A stretch of 64,000 nt of DNA from Candidatus Schekmanbacteria bacterium (lineage in GTDB: Bacteria > Schekmanbacteria > GWA2-38-11 > J061): contig JACRJM010000015.1 in NCBI GenBank assembly GCA_016219965.1, positions 467,857-531,856 on the forward strand, written 5' to 3'. A model generated the notes under the pieces. The model saw only the letters and a list, made by a program, of their open reading frames with translations. It made no database searches and was not told where the DNA came from. This document shows, piece by piece, positions 8,991 to 18,621 of the stretch. Made by a program: the position numbers and the translations under genes. The stretch's first letter is position 1. Every line of letters begins with the position of its first letter.

Positions 8991-10148
8991 ATGAGAATTT
9001 ATTTTATAACGCAGACAGATTTTGATATCAATCTTGATATTGCGACATGGAAAGAGATGTCGGAAGCGCTTGTAAAAAAAGGATGCACTGTAAATCTCAT
9101 ACTTCCCAGATTTAAATCTGCAGCAAATATTTATAAAGGAAAGACTCAAATAACACTTCTTCCATGTCCACGTATCAGGTTCTTTTCTTTTCCGTGTTTT
9201 CAGTTGTCGGTATTCTTTTATTGTCTGGTGTCGGCCATTTTCGGCAAGTATGATTTAATAATTGCTGACAGTTTTACTGCAATAACACTTGTTCCGCTTG
9301 CGCTGCTGAAAAAAATTGGATTATTAAGATTAAAAATTGTATTGGACATAAGAAGCGTTCCAGTTGATATCTACGGGTTAAATGGGAAAATACAGGAGAA
9401 ACGTTTCAATGCGGCTGTGTGGGTTGCCAAATGGTTATTTGACGGGATAACGGTTATCACTAACTTTTACAGTAAGAAGATATCAAAGGATTTTGACATA
9501 AATGAAAAAAGAATTGGTATCTGGACATCAGGAGTTGCAGAAGAAAAGTTTTCTCCATCAATTGATTCAGATATAAAAAAAAGGTTTGGAATAAGTGACA
9601 AATTTATTGTTATGTACCACGGAGGTATCGCTTTTTCTCGCGGGATAGATTCATTAATATATGCAATAAAAGCTTTGGAGAATGAAATACCTGATCTCAT
9701 TCTGATGCTCATTGGCAAGGGGAACGACGACGAGATAAAAAGTATAATTAAAAATGAAGGAATAGAAGAAAGGGTGATATTCCCAGGGTCAGTTCCTTAT
9801 GAAGAAATACCAGCCTATATAAAGGCATGCGATGTCGGGATACTCCCTTTTCCTGACAGCTTGTGGTGGCGTATGAGCAGTCCTTTAAAGCTATTTGAAT
9901 ATCAGGCAATGGAGAAACCTGTCATTTTGACCAATATTGAATCTCACAGAGAAGCCGCAAAGGACGGGAAATTCCTTTTTTTAATTCCATCTAATTCGGT
10001 TAAGGATATCTCTGATGGAATAAAAAAGGCGTACACTATGAAAGACATGCTTCAAGCTCTCGGCCAGGACGGGAGAAAGAGCATTTTGCGGAATGGAACA
10101 TGGGAAGTTCAGGCACAAAGACTTATTAATTACCTGGAAACCATATAG
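8991..10148 (+). CDS. Glycosyltransferase family 4 protein
   Basis: A 385-residue GT-B enzyme. A hydrophobic segment near residues 65-85 and another near 95-110 suggest membrane association of the acceptor domain. The donor domain contains YHGGIAFSRGIDSLIYAI, LIGKGNDDEIKSII, and an E-type motif in SSPLKLFEYQAMEKPVI around residues 305-320. It starts 11 bp after the preceding gene. The pattern fits transferases acting on lipid-linked sugars at the cytoplasmic membrane face; specificity is not readable. Confidence 0.86.
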   Translation: MRIYFITQTDFDINLDIATWKEMSEALVKKGCTVNLILPRFKSAANIYKGKTQITLLPCPRIRFFSFPCFQLSVFFYCLVSAIFGKYDLIIADSFTAITLVPLALLKKIGLLRLKIVLDIRSVPVDIYGLNGKIQEKRFNAAVWVAKWLFDGITVITNFYSKKISKDFDINEKRIGIWTSGVAEEKFSPSIDSDIKKRFGISDKFIVMYHGGIAFSRGIDSLIYAIKALENEIPDLILMLIGKGNDDEIKSIIKNEGIEERVIFPGSVPYEEIPAYIKACDVGILPFPDSLWWRMSSPLKLFEYQAMEKPVILTNIESHREAAKDGKFLFLIPSNSVKDISDGIKKAYTMKDMLQALGQDGRKSILRNGTWEVQAQRLINYLETI

Positions 10149-10158
10149 AATAAATAAA

Positions 10159-11661
10159 ATGGGAATATTAAAGCGTGAGATAAAAAGAATTTTCTTTTAC
10201 AGGAATGGATTGCTTCTCCTTCTTGCAATATTTATGGTCTATATCTATCGAAACACGGTAATGTTTCCGAGAGGAGTCTATGATATTTTTGTAGTAATCC
10301 CGGTAATAGTTCTCATGGTCTTTCTTTATTACAACCCAAGGCTTTGTATTTATATGCTCACTTTATGGATACCTTTAAGAAATCTTATAACAGGAGGAGT
10401 TCAGTGGGGAGGTAAAAGGTTTTATATTTTAACCGGTAATTTTCGCTATCTTGACAGCGCTCTTCTCGCGTTGCTTACAATTAAGTGGATGGTTACAATA
10501 ATTTCGCAGAAAAAACCTTTCATCAGAACACCCATGGATGGTCCCCTGCTGCTTCTCGGTGTAGCAACATTAGCTTCTGCTGTCGCAAACTTCACTTCGC
10601 CTGAGATTGCAGTGGTGAACATCCGGACATTTGCGCAGTTTGCTCTTCTATATTATGCAATTGTACAGCTTGAACCGGATAAGGTTTTTTTGAATAATTT
10701 AATGAAGTTCTTTCTGTTCATTTCAATGGGGCAGACGGTATCTTCGTTAATGCTTTTTATGTCACCTGATATAGATACATCGTATGGTGATTATGCGATT
10801 GGGACATTTGAAGGCGGTACAAATCTCCTTGCTTTGTACGAAGCAATGCTTATGTGCATTACAGTTGGAATTATGAAAAAAATGCCGGAGAAGCTTAAAA
10901 CATATCTTCCTCTTTTTTTCTGGTATATGATTTCTTTTTTCACTGCATCAGGAAGGTCTGCAATCTATTTTTTCCCGGTAGGGCTTTTTTTTATAGTTCA
11001 TCAGGATATTAAGGGAGTTTTCGAATTGCTGAAGTCCTACGTTGTCGCATCCATGGTCATAGCTATTGCGATAGGTTTCTTTTTCTTCAGCGGCATAAGT
11101 AGTATGTACTATTCAGAAGACCTGAGTGTATTATCACCTAAGGAACTCTATCATCAAACCTTCGAGATGAAAAAAAGCTATGGACGTATGGAGAACTATA
11201 AGCTCGGGCTTGATATATTGATGAAAGAATCTCCTTCGGTACTTGTTGGTGTAGGTCCCGGAATGTATCTAAGCAATACGGGGATGTATTTTGACGTACC
11301 GCTCTCCAATAAAGCAAATATCGTTGATAGAACAGCGATACAGAAAACTAAGAAGAAAAGATTTCCTCCTGACATCAGTGTTATTTCAACAGAAATGGGA
11401 ATTATAGGACTTTTCGTTTTTATTTTTATATATTTCAAGGGATTCATGATTTTAAGAACAGGAGTCAAGGTTATTAAAGATCCTTTCTTTGGAGGAGTAG
11501 CCATAGGTGGAATAGGAATGTCTGTTGTCCTTTGTTTATCTTCTTTTGCGGAACGGCCTGTTGAAGTAATTTATATGCAGCACATTTTCTGGTTTATGTG
11601 TGCTTTGATCCAGAGAATGATCATGATAGAGAGTGAGGAAGAGAAAGACATAAGTCCATGA
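10159..11661 (+). CDS. O-antigen polymerase/ligase-like membrane protein (Wzy_C family)
   Basis: A 500-residue polytopic protein with about 10-12 membrane helices. The open frame extends to 10093 inside the upstream gene, but ATG 10159, 10 bp after that gene's stop, is the likely start. Family signatures are the TASGRSAIYFFPVG segment near residue 264, a large periplasmic loop containing VGVGPGMYLSN, and STEMGIIGLFVFI in the C-terminal part. It probably polymerises the repeat unit exported by the flippase at 5117-6541. A second related protein lies at the left window edge, so one may be the ligase. Confidence 0.82.
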   Translation: MGILKREIKRIFFYRNGLLLLLAIFMVYIYRNTVMFPRGVYDIFVVIPVIVLMVFLYYNPRLCIYMLTLWIPLRNLITGGVQWGGKRFYILTGNFRYLDSALLALLTIKWMVTIISQKKPFIRTPMDGPLLLLGVATLASAVANFTSPEIAVVNIRTFAQFALLYYAIVQLEPDKVFLNNLMKFFLFISMGQTVSSLMLFMSPDIDTSYGDYAIGTFEGGTNLLALYEAMLMCITVGIMKKMPEKLKTYLPLFFWYMISFFTASGRSAIYFFPVGLFFIVHQDIKGVFELLKSYVVASMVIAIAIGFFFFSGISSMYYSEDLSVLSPKELYHQTFEMKKSYGRMENYKLGLDILMKESPSVLVGVGPGMYLSNTGMYFDVPLSNKANIVDRTAIQKTKKKRFPPDISVISTEMGIIGLFVFIFIYFKGFMILRTGVKVIKDPFFGGVAIGGIGMSVVLCLSSFAERPVEVIYMQHIFWFMCALIQRMIMIESEEEKDISP

Positions 11662-12875
11662 AGGTAATTGCTGTAAATAAGTTTTATTACATGCAGGGAG
11701 GGAGTGAGCGATATTATTTTGAGCTTAACAGACTCCTTAGAGAAAAGGGGATAGAAGTAATCCCATTTTCCATGAAAGATGAAAGAAATGTTAGCTCAGA
11801 TTATTCTGAATTTTTTGTATCTAATCTGAACCTTCAGGGTAAGCTTTCCTTCAAACAGAAGCTCAGCCTTCCGGTAAGGGTAGTATATTCAAGGGAAGCA
11901 AAAAAAAACTTTACCGCGCTTATTGAAAAAGTTAAACCGGACATTATTCATCTCCATAATATAGCTCATCATATATCTCCATCAATAATACCGGTTGCAA
12001 AAAAAAAGGGGATTCCTGTTGTTCAGACTCTTCATGATTTCAAGCTTCTTTGCCCGTCATACCTTTTTATAAATAATGGTGAGTCATGCGAACTATGTGC
12101 AAATGGAAATTTTCTGCATGCAGTTTCATCAAAGTGCGTGAAAGGCTCATATTTTGGGAGTCTTATATTAGCAGCAGAAATGTTTGTGCATCGTAATAGC
12201 GGAATATACAATCTTGCCGACAGGTTTATCTGCCCAAGCCGGTTTATGATAGATAAGTTCAAATCTTATGGAATTATAAGAGATGATAAGCTTGCTTATA
12301 TCCCAAATTTCGTAAGTGTTGAAGATTTCAAACCATCGAAAGAATATTCTGATTATTATCTATACTTTGGTAGGCTATCCGCTGAAAAAGGAGTTGATGT
12401 TTTGATAAATTCTGTTGATCCAACATGGAAGGAAAGACTTTTGATAGCAGGCGATGGTTTAGAGAGGAAAAAGCTTGAAGAAATTAAAAAAGAAAAAAAT
12501 CTTTCAAATGTAGAATTCCTTGGCAATAAAAGCGGTGATGAACTTAAAGGGATCATAAGGAATTCTATTTTTACAATTATCCCCTCGAGATGTTATGACA
12601 ACAGCCCACTTGCCCTTTTCGAATCATTTGCCTGCGGGAAAGCCGTTATTGGCAGCAGGATTGGAGGAATACCTGAGCTTATAGATGAGGGAAAAGACGG
12701 TCTGCTGTTTGAATCGCAAAACTCAAATGTGCTTAGAGAGAAGATTAAATATCTGCTTGACCATAAAGAATTGGCTGTATCCTACGGTATGGCTGGAAGA
12801 AATAAAGTTGAAAAGAGATTTAATTCTGACCTGCATATTGAGCGGATAATTAGTCTGTATAATAGCTTGATGTAA
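11658..12875 (+). CDS. Glycosyltransferase family 4 protein
   Basis: A 405-residue GT4 enzyme whose start overlaps the Wzy-like gene by 4 bp. The acceptor domain shows YYMQGGSERYYFELNRLL, and HLHNIAHHISPSII near residue 95 followed by a cysteine-containing insert (CELCANG, SSKCVKG) around residues 140-160, common in one GT4 subgroup. The donor domain has FGRLSAEKGVDVLI and the E-x7-E-like motif in SPLALFESFACGKAVIGS. It closes the polysaccharide cluster; the next gene runs in the opposite direction after 35 bp. Confidence 0.88.
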   Translation: MKVIAVNKFYYMQGGSERYYFELNRLLREKGIEVIPFSMKDERNVSSDYSEFFVSNLNLQGKLSFKQKLSLPVRVVYSREAKKNFTALIEKVKPDIIHLHNIAHHISPSIIPVAKKKGIPVVQTLHDFKLLCPSYLFINNGESCELCANGNFLHAVSSKCVKGSYFGSLILAAEMFVHRNSGIYNLADRFICPSRFMIDKFKSYGIIRDDKLAYIPNFVSVEDFKPSKEYSDYYLYFGRLSAEKGVDVLINSVDPTWKERLLIAGDGLERKKLEEIKKEKNLSNVEFLGNKSGDELKGIIRNSIFTIIPSRCYDNSPLALFESFACGKAVIGSRIGGIPELIDEGKDGLLFESQNSNVLREKIKYLLDHKELAVSYGMAGRNKVEKRFNSDLHIERIISLYNSLM

Positions 12876-12910
12876 ATCAGATATACAAAAAAACAACTAC
12901 TTGCGGTATC

Positions 12911-13906
12911 TCATCTGTTCTCGAAATACTCAAAAGCATCAATGATGTCGAGATAAACTCCATCGAAGCCTGCATTGAGTATCTTCGTTAAATAAGAGTT
13001 TTCATTACCGTATATTACTCCCTGCCAGTCCTTATTCCAATAGCGAACCTTGTAGTTGCCTGGCCAGTCAGGGTTTTCTTTTGAAAGCCATTTTGGAGGG
13101 TCTTTCTTCCATGATTTTTTCCAGTAATACCTGTAGTCTTCTGCTTCACCTATACTCATGTAACATATTACAAGACGCTTCCCGCCGCTTGATTTCATCT
13201 TTAACGATTCAACATCAGAAGAAGTCAGTTCTGCGTCATTGAAGAAAAGGTCAATTACAATAAGGTCGTAGTCAGTCTGTTTTAACTTATTGAGAAAATC
13301 ACCTTTGTCTGAAAATTTCCCCGGGTTTATAATGTAGAGGAAGTTTCTTGCGTCAGCCAATGATTCCACATTCAGAGAATTGGCATTGTACGGTTTTTCA
13401 GGATATATGGGTATATTATCAAGTTCTCTGTGATCTGCTGCAAACGATATGTAGCCTTTGCCGAAATTATTTGAGTAGGATTTATCAACGAAAGACTTTT
13501 TCCGGCAGTAATCGATTGCAAGCACTTGTATGCTTTGATCTTCTGCAAGCTCTGTAAAGGAGAGCATATAATTCCGTTCGCGCTTAGGTGTAGCAGCATT
13601 GTCCCTTTTATATCCGTAGAAGAGATCTTCCCGTCCCGTGCCGTCAATGGCAGAAATATATTCCGAGACGACTTCGCCATCAGCTTCGCCGTTTAGTGTC
13701 AGCAGTTCCTGGCCATTTTGGGGAATTACAATGAATGAAGAATCTATTCCTTTAGCGTGACTACTTATCGTTTCTACGAATTTACGCATTTCCTCCCTGT
13801 AGTCGCGTTTGGCGGAATATGAAGCACCACCGCACAATTGCTTGTCAGAAAGAATCGCAATGGCTGATAAAAAAACTACAATAAATATTAAATGTTTTTT
13901 AATCAA
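12911..13906 (-). CDS. Secreted TM1410/MJ1477-type putative glycoside hydrolase (GH114-like)
   Basis: A 331-residue protein with an N-terminal signal peptide-like stretch. The body matches the MJ1477/TM1410 putative glycoside hydrolase group, related to GH114 endo-alpha-1,4-polygalactosaminidase: IVIDLFF, VICYMSIGEAEDYRYYW, WPGNYKVRYW and GFDGVYLDIIDAFEYF at the C-terminal end, with acidic residues at TIM-barrel strand ends. The only in-frame start is TTG at 13906, without a clear Shine-Dalgarno site, so the start is uncertain. It faces the polysaccharide cluster and could trim a galactosamine-containing exopolymer; that link is inference. Confidence 0.75.
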   Translation of the reverse strand: MIKKHLIFIVVFLSAIAILSDKQLCGGASYSAKRDYREEMRKFVETISSHAKGIDSSFIVIPQNGQELLTLNGEADGEVVSEYISAIDGTGREDLFYGYKRDNAATPKRERNYMLSFTELAEDQSIQVLAIDYCRKKSFVDKSYSNNFGKGYISFAADHRELDNIPIYPEKPYNANSLNVESLADARNFLYIINPGKFSDKGDFLNKLKQTDYDLIVIDLFFNDAELTSSDVESLKMKSSGGKRLVICYMSIGEAEDYRYYWKKSWKKDPPKWLSKENPDWPGNYKVRYWNKDWQGVIYGNENSYLTKILNAGFDGVYLDIIDAFEYFENR

Positions 13907-13918
13907 AATATCATTCTA

Positions 13919-16900
13919 TTATCTGGTAACTGAAACTCCTCTTGACACACCAATATTGTTATTCTCATTAGACTCTGTCACTACATTGTTTCCATCGCAC
14001 TTGACTTTAATGAAATATTTTCCAGACTTGGTGTTAATCTTTGCTTTAATGCTGACAGGAGTACTTTTATTTTTGCCAAGTAATTTAACAGATTTTTTCC
14101 CTAGCAAAATATCTCCATCAACAGATTCGGTATTATTATTTGATGAAAGATAGAAAAAAACAGTAGAAGCAGCGGCGCTCTTTTTTCCGATGTTTTTAAT
14201 TGTTGCCTTTATAGTGGCTTTTTTCCCGGATTTAATCTTGTTGGGAGAAGCAACGACTGTGTTTACTTTAAGATCAGGTGAATTTTCAGGAGGAGTTGCT
14301 CCCTGCTGTGAAATATTCTGTGTCTGCCCGCCTGCTGTTATGTTTCCATCACGCTGTTCTGTCCCGCTGTTTGCTGATACTGTAAATGAAATGACTCCTG
14401 ATCCGCTTCCGCTGTCTCCTGAAGTAATAGTTATCCAGTCAAAATCGGACAGGGCAGTCCAATCACATCCTTCGGATGTAGTTAAAGTTGCACTCCCATT
14501 ACCTCCGGAAGAGGAAAATGAAGATGTTTCAGATGAGATTGTATAGGTACATACATTTGTTACAGTGACAACAACGTTGTCAGAGCTCTGAAGCCCGTCA
14601 TTATCAGTTACTGTAAGAGTGAATGTGAAGACCTCTTCAGCATTGCTTATTGCCGGAGCAGTGAATGTCGGTTGTGACGCAGAGTCGTCAGAAAGTGTAA
14701 CCGATATTCCTCCTGTCTGAGACCATAAGTAAGATGATATTGTACCGTCGCTGTCGCTTGAAGCTGTTCCGTCAAGCTCAACAAGAGTCTCTTCATTAAC
14801 TGTCTGGTCAGTTCCGGCATTCGCAACAGGTAATATGGCAAGGTTTGTAACTGTTATAACAACACTGTCAGAGCTCTGAAGCGCGTCATTATCAGTTACT
14901 GTAAGTGTAAAGGTAAGGACTTCCTCGGTGTTGGTTATTGCCGGAGAAGTGAATGTCGGTTGTGACGCAGAGTCGTCAGAAAGTGTAACCAATATTCCTC
15001 CTGTCTGAGACCATAAGTAAGATGATATTGTACCGTCGCTGTCGCTTGAAGCTGTTCCGTCAAGCTGAACAAGAGCCTCTTCATTGACCGTCTGGTCAGG
15101 ACCGGCATTTGCAACAGGAGGAACAGGAACTGAGTCAGTGACTGTTATAACAACGCTGTCTGTATTCTGAAGGCCATCATTATCAGTTACTGTGAGGGTA
15201 AATGTCAGAACTTCTTCAGGAGTATCTATCGAAGGAGCAGTAAATGTCGGCTGTGATGCAGTATCATCTGAGAGGCTGACTGACACTCCACCAGCCTGAG
15301 ACCATGAATAGGAGGCTATTGTGCCGTCAGTATCGCTCGATGCTGTTCCATCAAGAGTGACCAATAATTCTTCTTGAATTGTCTGGTCAGGGCCTGCATT
15401 TGCAACAGGAGGTGTTTTTGAAAGGTTATTGTCGAGCTTTGCAATAAAACCGTCAACACTTTCATTTTGAGTCGTGTCATAAGCGCTGGTGGATGTAGGA
15501 AAGTCTGATGATGATGTGTATCCAATAGAGTAAATATTCCTGAAAGAGTCTATAGCTAATTTTTTGGGAAAATCCCAGCTTGAACCGCCCAGATATGTAG
15601 AAGCCAATAGTGATGTCAAATCGCTGTTCATCTTTGAGATAAAAATATCAGAGCTTCCTCCGAATGTCCCGCTAAACGCTCCTGCTGTGGTAGGGAAGTT
15701 GTCGTCATTAGCGTAACCTGATATGAAAAGATTTCCGTCTGAATCGAACTTTAAAAATTGCCCGTCTGCATTGCTTCCAAGATAAGTTGAAGCCGTGAGT
15801 GTTGTAAGATCGTTGCTCAGCTTTGAGACAAAAGGTCCATAGGAGTTGCTTGTTTCATCATAAGCCCCAGTGGTTGTCGGATAGTTGGAAGAGCCGGTAA
15901 CTCCGGTGACATAAACATTGTCGGATGTATCTATGGCAATAGCTGTTGAAGGCGAAACGTTCCCGTCTTCTCCGCTGGTTCCTCCGATAAGTGTTGAAGC
16001 GACTAATGAGGAAAGAGTGCTGTTGAGCTTTGATATAAATATGTCAGTGCTCCCGTGCAATGTCTGGTTGTATACTCCGGTTGTGGTCGGATAATTGGAA
16101 GAGTATGTATATCCTACCACGAAGATGTTGCCTGAAGAGTCGGTAGCATGCCCTTCCAAGTAATCTGCGGAACTACCTCCAATGAAGGTAGATGCAAGAA
16201 GTGAAGTGAGATCGTTGTTGAATTTTGCAATGTAACCGTCGGTTACGCCATGCAGTGATTTTGAATATGCCGTGGCAGTTGTTTGAAAATCAGAAGATGC
16301 TGTCTGTCCGCATATTATTATGTTGTCGGATGAATCCAATGACATTGTATAAGGCTGGTCGTTTCCGCTTCCACCAAGGAAAGTTGATGCTAGCAAAGAA
16401 GACAAATCAACGTCAAACATTGATACAAAAAGATCTCCTGCGCTTCCACCTTTGTAAGTTCTATTATAAGCTCCTACGGTCGTAGGAAAATCAGATGAAG
16501 TTGAATATCCGTATACAATCACATTTCCGTTTGAGTCTATTTTAATATCAGAAGGTGCGTCTCCGACTGAACCGCCAAGAAAAGTCGATGCTGAAAGAGT
16601 GGTAAGTCCGCTGTCAAATTTTGATATAAAGACATTAGAACCGCCATTAATTGTGGTATCGTAAGCACCTTCTGTTGTTGGAAAATCTTCAGGATTGTAA
16701 TAGGACTTGCTGCTGCCTGTCACATAAACTTCGCCATTCTGCCCGAAAGCTATGCCGAATATAACATCCTCATTTGTTCCGCCCAAGAAGGTTGATGCAA
16801 GAAGCGGGTCGATTATTACCGGATAATCATGGTTATATGATGCGACTTTGAATCCATAAGTTAAATTATCATCACTGACGTTATAACTGGCTTGAATATA

Positions 16901-17551
16901 ATTCTTTTCCCCGCGAATATCCTGATAGGCAACAGGCTTAGTGAATTTTGCCGTTCCAAGCTCTGTTTTAACCTCGAGCTCGCCGGATTCATTTACAGTC
17001 AGTCCATCAGCGCCTTCAACCATGACACGTATATCTGAGATTTTCCCGCACGGGTCAACTACAAAAAGTTTTTCAACATTTTTTCCGTAAGCTTTAAGAT
17101 TAAGATGTATGCCGTCATAAACCTCACCAAGAGCCACAGTGTTGTAACTTGAAATGTTGTTCTTCCAGTTGCTGCTGTTTCCCACAAAATAGTTTACCAT
17201 TGAAGATGATTTCTCTTCTCCGTGAATATCAACGCTATTTCTTCCAATGAGGCTTTCTTTTAAATTTGCATGTTCTACGCTATTTAAGGAATCTCTCTTC
17301 GTAAGAGAATAGACTATGTCAGCCTTATCTGTAATAAACACATTTCCAGCAAAGGTGTTGGCATAAAACTTCACCTTCTTATCCATCTGTCCCTGATTTT
17401 CTATGAATGGTATTGATATCTTGCCGGCACTGGATATTATATTTTGCTTAGAATCTTCATTTGTTTTTGCGGAAGCAAATGAATAGAACGGAAGCAATAA
17501 GATGATTGCAAATAAAACCTTCAAATATTTAATTTTCATTAAGTTGCTCAT
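13919..17551 (-). CDS. Giant secreted SBBP beta-propeller/PKD/BACON/CARDB protein
   Basis: A 1210-residue protein. AAAGGA lies six bases upstream of the ATG at 17551, favouring it over the ATG at 17566. Domain order by eye: signal peptide (about 1-28); an N-terminal domain common in SBBP proteins to about 250; seven SBBP repeats with ASTFLGG-type signatures (about 250-710); three PKD-type domains starting PVANAGPDQT (about 715-995); a BACON domain starting CTYTISSETSSF (about 1000-1085); and a CARDB domain to the end. All are extracellular adhesion or carbohydrate-binding folds, and no enzyme domain is seen. PKD units 2 and 3 are nearly identical at DNA level. Confidence 0.85.
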   Translation of the reverse strand: MSNLMKIKYLKVLFAIILLLPFYSFASAKTNEDSKQNIISSAGKISIPFIENQGQMDKKVKFYANTFAGNVFITDKADIVYSLTKRDSLNSVEHANLKESLIGRNSVDIHGEEKSSSMVNYFVGNSSNWKNNISSYNTVALGEVYDGIHLNLKAYGKNVEKLFVVDPCGKISDIRVMVEGADGLTVNESGELEVKTELGTAKFTKPVAYQDIRGEKNYIQASYNVSDDNLTYGFKVASYNHDYPVIIDPLLASTFLGGTNEDVIFGIAFGQNGEVYVTGSSKSYYNPEDFPTTEGAYDTTINGGSNVFISKFDSGLTTLSASTFLGGSVGDAPSDIKIDSNGNVIVYGYSTSSDFPTTVGAYNRTYKGGSAGDLFVSMFDVDLSSLLASTFLGGSGNDQPYTMSLDSSDNIIICGQTASSDFQTTATAYSKSLHGVTDGYIAKFNNDLTSLLASTFIGGSSADYLEGHATDSSGNIFVVGYTYSSNYPTTTGVYNQTLHGSTDIFISKLNSTLSSLVASTLIGGTSGEDGNVSPSTAIAIDTSDNVYVTGVTGSSNYPTTTGAYDETSNSYGPFVSKLSNDLTTLTASTYLGSNADGQFLKFDSDGNLFISGYANDDNFPTTAGAFSGTFGGSSDIFISKMNSDLTSLLASTYLGGSSWDFPKKLAIDSFRNIYSIGYTSSSDFPTSTSAYDTTQNESVDGFIAKLDNNLSKTPPVANAGPDQTIQEELLVTLDGTASSDTDGTIASYSWSQAGGVSVSLSDDTASQPTFTAPSIDTPEEVLTFTLTVTDNDGLQNTDSVVITVTDSVPVPPVANAGPDQTVNEEALVQLDGTASSDSDGTISSYLWSQTGGILVTLSDDSASQPTFTSPAITNTEEVLTFTLTVTDNDALQSSDSVVITVTNLAILPVANAGTDQTVNEETLVELDGTASSDSDGTISSYLWSQTGGISVTLSDDSASQPTFTAPAISNAEEVFTFTLTVTDNDGLQSSDNVVVTVTNVCTYTISSETSSFSSSGGNGSATLTTSEGCDWTALSDFDWITITSGDSGSGSGVISFTVSANSGTEQRDGNITAGGQTQNISQQGATPPENSPDLKVNTVVASPNKIKSGKKATIKATIKNIGKKSAAASTVFFYLSSNNNTESVDGDILLGKKSVKLLGKNKSTPVSIKAKINTKSGKYFIKVKCDGNNVVTESNENNNIGVSRGVSVTR
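14581..15120 (-). repeat. Tandem near-identical PKD-domain coding repeats (288-bp period)
   Basis: Bases 14581-14830 and 14869-15118 align with an offset of 288 bp (96 codons). From 14661 to about 14778 versus 14949 to about 15066 the two copies differ at only one or two bases. The third unit (about 15160-15420) is clearly more diverged. The pattern indicates recent duplication or gene conversion inside the gene. Confidence 0.85.
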
Positions 17552-17634
17552 AAAAAATCCTTTCATTTATTATATGGCTTTTTTTGTTTACTTAACATGT
17601 CTGTCAAAAATAGCTCTGTATCAAAAGTTACCGG

Positions 17635-18375
17635 TTACGTAACTATGGCTGATGCGTTCTGATCAAAGGGATTTGTTCTCATGGCAAGGGAAAAAAGATA
17701 GGGATAGTTGTCCTTCATGTGCTGCATATACGCAAGCCATTCGTGTACAAGCAGTGCATATGCCCGTTTTATATCTCCGGCTATGTGTTCAAGATCTGAT
17801 TCAGGAAGGTTTGAAAAATCGGTTCTATTTTCAAGCTCTTCGGTAAGATGGAATACAGCCCACAACTGGTCAGTAAATGATTCATGTTCAAGAAGAGATG
17901 AATTTTCAAGAAGACCGAGAAGAAAGTTCCTCTTTGCCACAAGAAATGTCCTCAGCTCAGGCAAATGAACCTTTCTGATATCGATAGTATAATTATAACT
18001 TTTAAGGCGCATAGTTACGTTCGTGAATGCCCCGGCATCCCAGTTGTTATTGACCATGAGCTCTTTTCTGATTTTATCAAGACTTGGATCATAATCTGAA
18101 AAGGAGGTGAGAAGCCTTGTCCCAACTTCGCTGAAGAAAGCTCCAATAACCATATTAAGCTTTTCGAGTCTTGCCTGTTTTTCCCTTGTTTCCAGAAGGC
18201 GTTGGATAATGAGGGTGATTAACAGAACCTGTATGGGAACAAATCCTATATCCAGTATAAGATAAAAGAAAATATCATGGGCATTCCCGAATATGGCATA
18301 ATCTATAAGATAAGTGATTATCGATAGCAACAGCAGAGAGATGCCTGCTATTACCTGCCAGCTCAGTTTTTTCAT
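17635..18375 (-). CDS. Unknown two-helix membrane protein with cytoplasmic helical domain
   Basis: I do not recognise this 246-residue protein. It has two membrane helices (about residues 8-28 and 34-58), a charged coiled-coil-like segment RLLETREKQARLEKLNMV right after them, and a soluble mostly helical C-terminal domain with conserved-looking FFSEVGTRLLTSFSDYD and YALLVHEWLAYMQHMKDNYPYLFSLA segments. No catalytic motif is visible. It is transcribed towards the giant secreted protein, and its promoter must lie in the AT-rich divergent gap 18376-18621. Confidence 0.7.
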   Translation of the reverse strand: MKKLSWQVIAGISLLLLSIITYLIDYAIFGNAHDIFFYLILDIGFVPIQVLLITLIIQRLLETREKQARLEKLNMVIGAFFSEVGTRLLTSFSDYDPSLDKIRKELMVNNNWDAGAFTNVTMRLKSYNYTIDIRKVHLPELRTFLVAKRNFLLGLLENSSLLEHESFTDQLWAVFHLTEELENRTDFSNLPESDLEHIAGDIKRAYALLVHEWLAYMQHMKDNYPYLFSLAMRTNPFDQNASAIVT

Positions 18376-18621
18376 ATTAGTTATTTGCGAACAATAAGGT
18401 TAATTCAGCATTATTAATTTCACCAAACAGTATACTTTTTAATGGAATTATCAATAGATGAAATTTTCTTTATGAATTCATTCCACATCTGAAATATTTT
18501 CTGCCAATCAATTTGTTTCATTGAATTTTTTTCATTATCAATTATAAAGTAGAACAATAAAAAATATTATTCATTCTTTTAGTCTTTTATTGCTTTTAAT
18601 CTTATATCGATGGAGGAAATC

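Noticed and set aside
17620-17645. AGTTAC/GTAACT palindrome at the end of the membrane-protein gene as a terminator
   Set aside because: Short arms, no T tract on the minus strand in the right place, and partly inside the coding sequence.
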